Positions 35,841 to 45,637 of a DNA stretch of 64,000 bases are shown in pieces. The notes under the pieces are model-generated. The model was given only the letters and a program-made list of their open reading frames with translations, was not told the DNA's origin and did no database searches. The stretch is from Dermanyssus gallinae. Lineage: Eukaryota; Arthropoda; Arachnida; Mesostigmata; Dermanyssidae. A program made the translations under genes and the position numbers. Location: NCBI GenBank assembly GCA_003439945.1, contig QVRM01002189.1, positions 2,628,501 through 2,692,500 on the forward strand, in the 5' to 3' direction. How positions within the stretch are numbered: position 1 is the stretch's first letter; each line of letters opens with the position of its first letter.

Positions 35841-36085
35841 GCACTAGTTACATTTTATTTAAGGACGCTGGTCAAAATATATGCATATCTATATACAGGA
35901 TGATACATAGTTGCACCAAGTGATATGGTTGGTAGAGCGGTCGTTACCTCCTTCAGCTGAACGATTTCCTGGCGATGCTGCTCGACTGCGCGGGCCATCT
36001 CGCGCATTTTTGCATTATACTCGACCACCAGGTGAAGATGTTGCGTCTCCACGCGCTCTAGCCACGCCAACACTTCACGTGCACC
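33376..36085 (-). CDS. CCDC85: Coiled-coil domain-containing protein 85 family member (first exon not found)
   Basis: Three exons on minus, 36085-35948, 35514-35315 and 33979-33376, all joined in phase with GT-AG junctions. CCDC85 proteins are coiled-coil adaptors linked to cell junctions and transcriptional control; a role here is inferred only from the family. The first visible exon is a helix ending EYNAKMREMARAVEQHRQEI, heading a coiled coil. The next holds the family signature ELRNMCCFLDDERERVHKLV and EWRRFGRYTAAILSHEL. The last exon is a Ser/Ala-rich linker, then the conserved C-terminal block AFKVLEVHEQLES, EKALIRDMCNVVWNKLEQHY, followed by a short tail to the stop. The intron from 35314 to 33980 contains no exon for the second ELKELC-type helix of vertebrate members. 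The N-terminal exon with the start is not found to the right; an intron may carry it past the repeats at 36.9-39 kb. Paralogue letter (A, B or C) cannot be assigned. Confidence 0.85.
35779..35837. repeat. Poly-A run followed by (TA)n
   Basis: An A-run of about 18 bases leads into about 20 TA units inside a CCDC85 intron. It looks like the tail of a retrotransposed sequence, but the body to its left is not recognised. Confidence 0.6.
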
Positions 36086-36882
36086 CTTTAAATCAAACAA
36101 TAACAATACACATATGGATTGTGTATATTTATTAATATGTATAATATTAATTTTTTAAGCCTTTTCGTGTCCAAACAGTTTGCGAATTTTGCGCATTTCA
36201 TTGTTTATAACAACAAAAAAACGTTATTTAGTTCGACGTCAAAAGTCATCCCGCTTAAAAAGCCCAGCATACTTTTTGGCTCTTGGCGAAGACACAACTT
36301 ATGGGAAGGCCTCTGACAATAGCCCTCAACGCACAAAGTAGTGCAATTTCGATCAAGAGGAGTCTATTCTTAGACTATTCTTCGGGCGAAAGATCATACG
36401 CATAGGCGGCTTATCCTCGCTTATCCTTAGCCTCGTGCTATTAGCTCAGCTGATTTGGCCAGCAATTTAGCTGATATATTCGCATATAGCACCTCGTCCC
36501 CTAGGGCAGTAACATTGATTTAATTTAATTAGCAAGTGAATTGCCTTTGCAATATGTTTATCATATTGTAATGTTGTTTGTTACGCTAAGTTAACTGGGG
36601 AATGTAGATTCAGCCAGACGGATACTACAAAACGGGCGACTTAAGAACGATGAACAACAACGTCTCGACGTACGTCTTGCGCGTAGCTCAGCCGAGCAAA
36701 GAATCGTTGTTAGGCCATGCTTCCTCGGTTTATTTATTCACTCAAAAAACGTCCGGTTGGTTCAAACTGTGCATAATCATAGCGTGCGCTGTCTTCGACG
36801 CCGTAGGTCAGGTACGTAGGTCTTATAATGATGCCGCTGCCGATGTTATGGTTGAAGCGCGACAGATTATCAGCCTTTATCA
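36086..36882. other. No gene seen
   Basis: AT-rich sequence. I checked it for the first CCDC85 exon on minus and found no convincing candidate. Confidence 0.5.
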
Positions 36883-37027
36883 TTTAACGTCCACGGGTTT
36901 GCTTTTACATTTCTTCGTAAGACGGACCCCATAAATATAAATATAAAGCAACGGTGGGGATCGAACCCGTGCGTCATATGTCTCTTCCGGTCGCGAGACG
37001 CACGCGAATGCCCTACGCCACCTCGAC
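36883..37027 (-). repeat. SINE-A copy, minus orientation
   Basis: On minus: CGTAGGGCATTCGCGTGCGTC, the ACACATA-equivalent region, GGGTTCGATCCCC (B box), then GTCCGTCTTACGAAG and CGTGGACGTTAA. It lies head to head with the plus-strand copy at 37060. Confidence 0.75.
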
Positions 37028-37059
37028 AAGTTTATGTCGGCGGTGATGTCAAGCCTGTT

Positions 37060-37140
37060 AGCGTACTGCATTGGCGTGCCCCTCGCGACCGGAGAAAACA
37101 CATAGGCACACTTCACTCCCCGCTGTTGCACATTTGTAGT
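37060..37140 (+). repeat. SINE-A fragment, plus orientation
   Basis: GCGTGCCCCTCGCGACCGGA, AAAACACATAGGCACA and GTTGCACATTTGTAG match the 5' half of SINE-A. It is 3' truncated and forms an inverted pair with 36883-37027. Confidence 0.7.
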
Positions 37141-37149
37141 TATTAGTTA

Positions 37150-37760
37150 TTATTGCATCACTTTTCGGTACTGTTAATTACAGTACATGTGTGACGGAGA
37201 AGTGAACGAGAGCGTGACGCTGCTCGAAGAGCGGCTCCATCCATGTATTGTCCAACATCGTCAATGTTTTGTGAAACGCTTCTGGCACTTCTCTCATCTT
37301 CTGCTCAAAGTGCCTACGGAACTCTAGCAGTGACGCGGTAGTCGGAAGTTGAAAGCGGTTAACCAGATCCTCGATGAACGACGTCGCCCTCGACAGACTA
37401 TAAGTTAGCCTGTTTTGTGCGTTTCTAGGGAGATCCAAAAATCTCTTTAGGAACGCTGTCTTCACCGTATCGAGAGCACTAAACTGCTCAGGCGATAGGT
37501 GTTCCCAGATTATTGTGACCCATGTGATGCCAACAGTTTCAGGTTGAAAAGTATGAGCTGCCTTTACTGAGAGCTTCTGTGGAGCCGGAATTGAGGTTAT
37601 GGTGACTATGCTGCTATTAATTCACTGAGATATGTGAGACGAGAAAGATGTGCCCGCTTGGCGTTAGCTTAACACCGAGATACGTAATTTCCAAGACAAA
37701 ATATAGTCGAGATGCACGCCCGATGATGTGCTCGGCCAACTGCAGTGTCATTTACGGAGT
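37150..37760 (-). mobile_element. Non-LTR retrotransposon fragment (thumb/connection region)
   Basis: On minus from the right: LEITYLGVKLTPSGHIF, VGITWVTIIWEHLSPEQF, then KTAFLKRFLDLPRNAQNRLTYSL. These align with [30 protein letters not shown] and [19 protein letters not shown] of the 13.8-17 kb element, but are quite diverged. It is therefore a second subfamily of the same clade, 5' truncated and broken. Confidence 0.7.
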
Positions 37761-37956
37761 TGTTTTAGACGATGCTGATGTTGTGACTGGTGACGGTCTT
37801 GGTCGTCGTGGTGCACGTAGGATTGGATGCTTGGTCGACTTACTGGCGCCGTCGGTTATCGACGGCGTAGTAGTTGGCTGTTCTGTTGCAACATTGTGTC
37901 TAGCTTCGTCACAATACATATATATATATATATATATATATAATAGCTAGATTGTA

Positions 37957-38760
<804 letters not shown>

Positions 38761-39059
38761 CTACTAGTTGACACGGAAACGACTCTGTGCTGAACGCGGC
38801 AGACAGAGAGCCCGTTTCGTGTACACTGAAAAACTGCTCTCGAGTTGTGCAAAGTTCGGGAGCCATGCGGTTAATCGAAGGCCTACACATGAACAGAGCC
38901 CCATGTCGTATGTCATGTGGAGCGGGATGCCACTCTCCTGGTGATACCAACGGGCGGAGCCCATCCCTATCTTTCTCATAATGTGGAATTTCAAATAAAA
39001 CGTTTGCTACAATCTAGTGTGATTGATGCCTTGCGATAAGTAGACTCGGCCAAGTACTA

Positions 39060-39380
39060 GACGCCGCAAATGCTATCCCAAAAAGCAACACGGCTTTCGT
39101 AACAAACGTTCGACGGCAACAGCGTCGAAATTTCCTGACGGATTTAAAAACTTAACTTATACACTAAATCCGTCGAATTTTGGGCTGCGTTTGACTCTGC
39201 ACTTAAGATCAAGATTCTGTCTATTCTTGCAAGCGTGGGCGTCCTCTCAAACGTGGCCAGACGCATATCAACAAGTCTTTACGATAATGGAGCTACTAAC
39301 GATCATTAAGTGCCCCAAATACCGCCCTTCACGCAACTCGGGTTGCCGCAAGGATGGGTCGAACCGCTGACACAAAGGCC
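39060..39380 (+). mobile_element. Reverse transcriptase scrap, plus strand
   Basis: QHGFRNKRSTATAS-like sequence near 39085, corresponding to the QhGFrxxrST block of non-LTR RTs. A frameshifted AFD-like region follows, then TQLGLPQGWVEPL near 39335, a decayed LPQGDPLSP motif B. The family is not assigned. Confidence 0.6.
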
Positions 39381-40386
39381 GACAGAATCGATGCAGTAGG
39401 ATGAGATGGGAGTGAGGGGACAATATGGCAACGTCGATTGCAACTATTATACCATTACTTATTTTATCCGTTGTACACGTTTGTAATGAGACAATTACTA
39501 CACTCGACTCTTACATATAAGCCATTAACTAATCCCAAGCAAAACAAAAAACAAAGAAACGATCATTATTGGCGGACGCAAATTCGCATCGAATCATGTG
39601 TCACACGGCGGTGCGCGGTCGATCTTGATGTGCTTGCTCGAAACTAGCGCGATCTACTGGGTGACATACAACGTAGCAGAACTAAAGCAACTATTTGCCT
39701 ACTATGAAAATAAATTAATATTTGTGCACTTTATATGCCAGCGTTAATCCGATCCCGAGAACTATTAGCATGTTTAATGGGCATACCTTCGTCCCAAGCT
39801 ACGAGGAAATGTCCGAAACAGAACGAAACTTCAAACCCAACCAACAAAACCGGATAAATCTAGTTTTAACTGACCCACATTTCGTGAGTAACGTATTTCT
39901 AACCGAGTGCATAGATCATATTTGATAGTTCTTCACTACAATCCTAATGAATAAACCTATAAATATTTTATTATTAAACATTTGCGGCTATACAGAGTGT
40001 TTATCACATCAAACAGAATGTATAAACGGAAAGAATTATTATTCTATTTTCAACATCAGCTCATAAACGTTACATTTGAGTAAGCACATGAATAATATTA
40101 ATATGCGTCTTGACAATGTCGCGTACTGTTTACCCATCCTCCCGCTACATTACATTGCGGGCTACCACCGACAGCCGTGTGAACCCTGTGACGACGGCGA
40201 AGGAATGCTACCACAAATCGTACCACACTTGGTGGCAAACAGTTCCACAATCATCTGTTTGTCTCCTGGGACGGACGGGCCGCCGTCCTAGACCGAGCAA
40301 CCAACCAACCAACCAAGCAACCACGCATCTCAAAGTGGCCGGTGGTGGTGGTGATACGGTAGCGTGCAAGTGAGCGCCGGTTGACG
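39381..40386. other. Upstream of LYRM7, no gene seen
   Basis: AT-rich unique sequence. The last 100 bases, with CCAACCAACCAACCAAGCAA, precede the LYRM7 start and probably include its 5' UTR. Confidence 0.5.
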
Positions 40387-40839
40387 ATGGCCACACGCGG
40401 CGAAGTTGTGAAGTGCTTCAAAACGCTACTTCGCACCTCGCGGGCCGTGTTTCGCGACGACGGCAGCGTGCAGGAGAAGGCGCGTCAGGAGATCCGCAAA
40501 GGGTTCGAGAAGAACCGCAGCATCACCGATCCCGCCGAGGTGGCGAAACTCGTTCGGCTCGGGCACGATGTGGCGGTCGAGCTGGAAGCAAGTGTCGTCC
40601 GTGTCGAGCGCAATGAAAAAACAGGCAACCTCGTGCTTCGCATCGAAGAACGTCACCTCATGGACAACGCGACGTTTCCGCCTCCGCCGCAAACGATCTC
40701 CGTCAATCGTCGAGAGCGCACGAATTGCAGCAGCACCAGCAATGCTAACGATCATACGGAAAGCGCCTCAACTCAGAAGCCTCAACAGGATGGCAACAGC
40801 GACGGCGGCTGTTGTGGAGGCATGACGAATTGCCGCTAG
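40387..40839 (+). CDS. LYRM7: LYR motif-containing protein 7 (complex III assembly factor MZM1)
   Basis: LYRM7/MZM1 is a small mitochondrial-matrix LYR protein that stabilises the Rieske Fe-S protein (UQCRFS1) before its insertion into respiratory complex III. The frame gives 150 residues from the ATG at 40387; a TTG six bases upstream is not needed. Residues 1-100 match the family: VVKCFKTLLRTSRAVFRDD takes the place of the LYR-type first helix, then EIRKGFEKNRSITDP, LVRLGHDVAVELEASVV and LVLRIEERHLMDNATF. The C-terminal ~45 residues, Ser/Asn/Gln-rich and ending CCGGMTNC, are an extension absent from the ~104-residue human protein. There are no introns. It stands alone on plus between retroelement debris, and a polyA signal follows at 40907. 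Identification is by remembered family sequence; moderate to high certainty. Confidence 0.85.
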   Translation: MATRGEVVKCFKTLLRTSRAVFRDDGSVQEKARQEIRKGFEKNRSITDPAEVAKLVRLGHDVAVELEASVVRVERNEKTGNLVLRIEERHLMDNATFPPPPQTISVNRRERTNCSSTSNANDHTESASTQKPQQDGNSDGGCCGGMTNCR

Positions 40840-40906
40840 CCAATATTAGAGAGCCGCGCGAGACTCAGCTGTAATGTACTATGTGTGTGTGTGTGTTGTA
40901 TTTATA

Positions 40907-40912
40907 AATAAA
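40907..40912 (+). terminator. Probable polyadenylation signal of LYRM7
   Basis: AATAAA about 70 bases after the LYRM7 stop, following a (GT)n run. The distance and orientation fit a short 3' UTR. Confidence 0.65.
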
Positions 40913-41355
40913 TGTATATCCTGTACTGCTGTTAAAATAATAGAAGAATTAAAAACGATTTTGACTTACTACATTGAGAAATTAGCTTTACTACTTGTGC
41001 TATATGTATATGTAGCTTTACTACTTGTGCTATTTCCTTCTCATGTTTGTATTTCTGTTGGAAGTAAACCCAAACCTTATTTTTTAAGAGATGAGTAGCG
41101 CAGGAAATATATGTGCCTTTTTTTCTCTTCGGAGGTCCGTCCACCCGCAAGCCGTATTTTGTGTGACTGATCTTAGCCTGGAGTTCTCTAGACTTAGGCA
41201 CTTTGACCCATGCAAATGAGTACAATTTGCTGGCTCCATTAACAGCAGTCCTGCACAAATGTACCACCACAGTATCCCGGCGCCAAAAATGTAAATGGGA
41301 TCAAAAATAAATTGATTCGAACAGGTTTCGGTACAAGGGGATTCAAAGTCTGCGT

Positions 41356-41769
41356 TCAGCTAGCGCGTAACCTCATTCGCAATAGTGACCTGCCTAAATC
41401 TTGAATCATATATATTAAGGGACCCGCAGCAGTTGGCACTGCCAACGGACCTTGCTTGCACCTTTTTGCAAAGAACCCTGAGGTCCGAGGGCATCGATGC
41501 ATGTTCGACAGGTCCCTGCAGTACCTCTTGGCTTTATCGCACAGTTCCTGCTCGCGAATCCAGAGGCGCCGGCGTTCCTCAATGCAGCGCCGCTGATAAT
41601 CGGTGCCGCCATAGCGGAGCAGCGAAATTCGAAAATCCTCCACAGCGGGAGTCATCTTTTTCTGGTTCACCTTAGAGGGCATCACCGTAGTGATGACTGC
41701 CCTGAGAACAGCGAGGTCGTTCGTGTTACTCGTGCCTTCTTTGATACGATGGAAGGAACGGGATTGCAT
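41356..41769 (-). mobile_element. Probable R1-like EN-RT linker fragment
   Basis: A 137-codon frame on minus with KMTPAVEDFRISLLRYGG, YQRRCIEERRRLWIRE and ELCDKAKRYCRDLSN. The spacing resembles the WTPxLxxLR...RRRYQR...Y..AK.Y linker between endonuclease and RT in R1/LOA-type non-LTR elements. No EN or RT motif is attached, so this is inference. It abuts a (TA)n array at about 41771-41796. A host exon cannot be excluded. Confidence 0.4.
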
Positions 41770-41796
41770 TATATATATATATATATATATATATAT

Positions 41797-44206
41797 CTTT
41801 ATATAAGTATACGTGAAAGGCTGGTATATTTTGCATGTAGTTTATGAAGTGAATTCTATTAAACAAACCACTGACCTTATTATTAAAATTGGTGAATTGA
41901 TAATAAAATTTATGGATACGGTATTAAAGTTCGCGTTGCTTACTGCAACAATTCTTGTACATATCGCCCTACATTCGACCTCTTTGGAGCAACAGTTGCA
42001 TGTCACAACAAAGTGCTTAACAGACACCGATTTGATATCGTCTCCTTCTGAAATACACTTTACCAATCACACCATACTAACCGCAACACATGCTTACTAC
42101 ATACCCGCTGAAGAAGTTCTTCATTCGAGGGCCTGCCTCTCGGATGAACTCGACTAGCCATGTCGGCTTCTAGGCAGGCTAACTAAGCAGCTTGTGAGCA
42201 CAGGAGAGATGCAAGCTTCTCGAGAACAGCAACATCTTCACATCAGTCCCTGTGCTGTCTTTCTGCACGGTTTCTGTTGTACATGTCAGTCGATGGTCGC
42301 TTTAACGGAATCGACAGCACCACAATCATCACCTTACGGTACACCCCGGTTCACGAGTGAGCAGTCACAAAAATGACTGGAAATTGTGACTATAATATCA
42401 GTCATCTGTCGCAGCCGAGCAATGGAACAAGTAGAAGTCGAAATCGCAGAAGCGCCAACCAACAGCAGCGAACAACGGGTTCGTCGACGACAACCCGATG
42501 TCCCGACGATCCACTTCGGTGCGAGGGTTGCCAGACTTTCGCGGCCGCAGCGTACCGAAGATGACACCGAAGAAGAAAGAGTCTTCGTCAGACGGACGAA
42601 GAACCGGCTCCGACTGTCCCTACGATAATAATAATAATAATGATGATGATGAAGAAGATGATGCTGTTGCTGAGAAGAACACTTCGTTCGAGCTGCAACA
42701 GCAGCAGCAGAAGCGCACGAAGACGATACGAACGTGGCGGTGCGTACCGTCAGTTGAATTAGACGACTTGAGAACATTAACAAGTCGCTTCCATGATAGG
42801 AGGACATAACATTTGTGCCCCAATAGACAGATCATATCGTTTGAACTGTACAGTAAATGCAAGTTCCTGCATCTTTTACAAAAATGTGTGCTGCTCTTCA
42901 CCATATGTTTCCGTTGTTCACTCTTCATTCCCTAAGCGCATAATAGTGAATCATGCGCCGGTCACGGTATCGGCGTACAAGTGCAAATTATATAAATCCA
43001 CTCTTCATGGTTGTTCAATAGCTGTGTAAGCCTTTCTTGTGGCTGTTTTTATTGTCGACAAATATACTTCGTTATTTTAGATTCCCATTTGCCGGGTAAA
43101 TACGAAGTTTCAAGTCAAATTATTGGCGAAAGAGTTGTGCGCCAGGTTTATTTTCTCATCTCTGACAATACCCTTATGAAAGGAGCTTATTCAAGGATTG
43201 AATGCGGACACAGCTAGCATCTTGCTTGCAGATGAAACAGAGTGACTTATACGGAACTAAATATAATAGAATACACCATTACGTGAGTGATGAGTACATT
43301 AATATACGAATATAGGGACAGATGGCGCTGAGCAGACTAGCAAAAAGCATATCCGTTCACTCATTTTAGATCTGAGTGGACAGCAAACAACTTTAAAAAA
43401 TGCGGTAGATCTTTGTTTTGACTGCACACTTATAATGCCTCGTTTCTGTGGGGATCGCATACTGTTAGCTGCATGCCATGACAATCAGGGACATCAAAGC
43501 GACTCGTCGCGTGCTAAATATTAGTAGTAAAAAGCTGCTTGGAAAGTAAACGTTTTGACAACATCTACCTTCTCCTGGATCTCCTAATAAACTCTGCCTG
43601 GGTAGAAAAATTGGGAAAGTATATCACTTCATAAATATATTTTAAATAGCGATACTTTCACATAAATGCAATAGGAACAATTCATTATTACTATTAATAT
43701 TAGTACAACTACTACTGCCTTTTGTAAGATTCTACATAGGGAATAAAGAAAGGACAGCAAGATAAGCATATCATAATCCTGTACTACAGTAGTACGAATA
43801 AAGCCTGAAAAGTCTTGTATATAGACACGTGCGTATATAAATAGGGAAAATACATAATACTGACAGTCGCAAGGGCCATATGGCCGGAGGTGTTGAGAAA
43901 CGAAGACAATTGACGGAATCAAGCTTGGTATATTATAAGAGAGCCTAGAGGGTTGGCTTACAGATGTTTGCAGCCAAGATATTTTAGAGTTTTGTTCACA
44001 GAAAATACGTAAAAGTCGGCAGATAAAAGGTGCAAATTGTGCTGTTATTGTTGGGGTCACCTAATAAACGTCAAAAAAATCATAGCTAAGTGTCTTCCGT
44101 CCAGAACCAACGAAGTTGGGGTACACGCGAGTCCCCAAACCTAGTTAATTAAAATTACATAATATATAAGACCTTATATAAATATATATGTATATATGCA
44201 TATACG
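41797..44206. other. No supported gene
   Basis: A GC-rich patch at 42400-42800 is open on both strands. Plus gives MEQVEVEIAEAPTNSSEQRV from 42424 and another frame ending in a poly-Gln and basic stretch. Minus gives Ser/His/Tyr-rich frames. None is recognised. The rest is AT-rich. Confidence 0.5.
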
Positions 44207-44211
44207 GAATT

Positions 44212-44234
44212 TACTCTCAAGCCGCGGCTGATAC

Positions 44235-44278
<44 letters not shown>

Positions 44279-44395
44279 GTAATAAGTTTATTTTCCGTAT
44301 AATACAGTAGGTATATGTTACAGACATACACAAAAAGACCAGCTAAGTTATATATATATATATATATATTCGGTATCAGCCGCGGCTTGTGAGTA
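44212..44395. repeat. Inverted repeat with inward-facing (TA)n tails
   Basis: The left arm at 44212-44240 (core AGCCGCGGCTGATACC) and the right arm at 44367-44395 (core GGTATCAGCCGCGGCT) are inverted copies. Each arm runs directly into its own TA array on the inner side (about 44237-44273 and 44349-44368), with about 75 unique bases between the arrays. Confidence 0.85.
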
Positions 44396-44568
44396 CATCC
44401 AGTAGGGCCATGGAAGAGCGCGAAGGTCCAGCGCGGATAGTGGTTTTCTATCAACTGTGGTTAACGTGAATAGGAGCATATATCCATCGTTGTCTATAAA
44501 TATGTACATAACAAAATGTAGGTACACATGTGAAAAAATATGTAGGAGTTTTGTGCCAGTGCGTTTTA

Positions 44569-44682
44569 AGGGACTAGAGCGCTAGTCAGTTGTCATCTAC
44601 CGTGGTGTGGCCGGTTCGTTCTCTACGATCTAAATTTTATTGAGTGATGCCCATTGAAAATTGATGATAAACTACACTGACA
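44569..44682 (+). repeat. SINE-B copy
   Basis: Matches 1781-1925: GACTAGAGCGCTAGTCA, TTGTCATCTAC, GGTGTGGCCGGTTCG, GAGTGATGCCCATTGAA and GATGATAAAC in the same order. The B box has decayed to GGTTCGTTCTC. Confidence 0.65.
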
Positions 44683-45637
44683 AAAGCCAGCAACAAGAAT
44701 TATTGGGGAAACCCTATTTATCTCAACATAACTGCAGTAACATTGCAAAACAAAATTTTCGGTATTTACAGTTGTCTGTGTTGCCTGACATGTTTTTTTT
44801 TGTGCCGGTAGCCTTTGGCAGTTATTTAACTATCACAACAGGACGATCAAAGCTACTTGACGCCAGGCTTCACCGTTTATTTCTACGGCTAGTGTCACTA
44901 GCGAAGCAGTGTAAGCAGCTTCTGTCAGCATAGGCTCAAATTGTTTTGTTAGATCGGATAAAACGTGAGCTGCCTTAAAGTGTTTACTAAAATTGATCCA
45001 TCTACCCGTTGCAACACGATTAGCTGTATCTGCGCACTTCGTTGAGCTTCAAAATGTAAACAACGTAATTGCCTAAGAAGTCAATAATTGCGAAATTGCG
45101 ACGGAATAACTAAATAGGCAAATAACTTATACACTCGCGTGATGATAAGTCGTCGCCAATCTGGCCAACGATAGCTTTGCATCACATTTGGTTTCGTGTT
45201 TTCTGCACGTTGCCTCACAATACTTGCAAATGTTATTATACATGCTACATATATTTATTTATATAGCATTTGCAAGTATTGTGAGACGACGTATATATAT
45301 GTATATATATATATATATATAAACCAGAAGGCCTCTCCATTCTAAGGTGAAGAAAGAATTCAAATTAATTAAATATGTATTTATTGTATATATATATATA
45401 TATATATTTCCCACCGTAACATTCATACTATATACATTTACATTTGCTATCTGTCGTATCTTCAACCAATAGCAGTCATCTAGTGACTGTCCATGCTTGT
45501 TCCTTTTGTCGTGACATTGATCGCACTTGAGGGCAAATCATGTCACTACAGTGTTTCCATGGATGATCATACAGATGAAAGTACGTGCCACGGCAGCTAT
45601 GTCCAACGCAATTATTTCAGCGAAGGAGCGTGTTTGA
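44683..45637. other. 3' flank of FTSJ1, no gene seen
   Basis: AT-rich. It contains a hairpin at 45215-45285 and (TA)n arrays near 45292-45320 and 45389-45407. Confidence 0.5.
45215..45285. repeat. Perfect 19-bp hairpin beside (TA)n
   Basis: CTCACAATACTTGCAAATG at 45215-45233 pairs exactly with CATTTGCAAGTATTGTGAG at 45267-45285, around an AT-rich loop. It lies just left of a TA array. Probably a small MITE. Confidence 0.8.

Noticed and set aside
42334..42809. Overlapping open frames on both strands
   Set aside because: A GC-rich patch with poly-Gln and TAA/ATG repeats. No motif decides for either strand; an unrecognised exon remains possible.
43629..44060. 143-codon hydrophobic minus frame
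   Set aside because: AT-rich DNA gives Ile/Leu/Phe/Tyr-rich frames by chance. No topology or motif repeats that of a known membrane protein.
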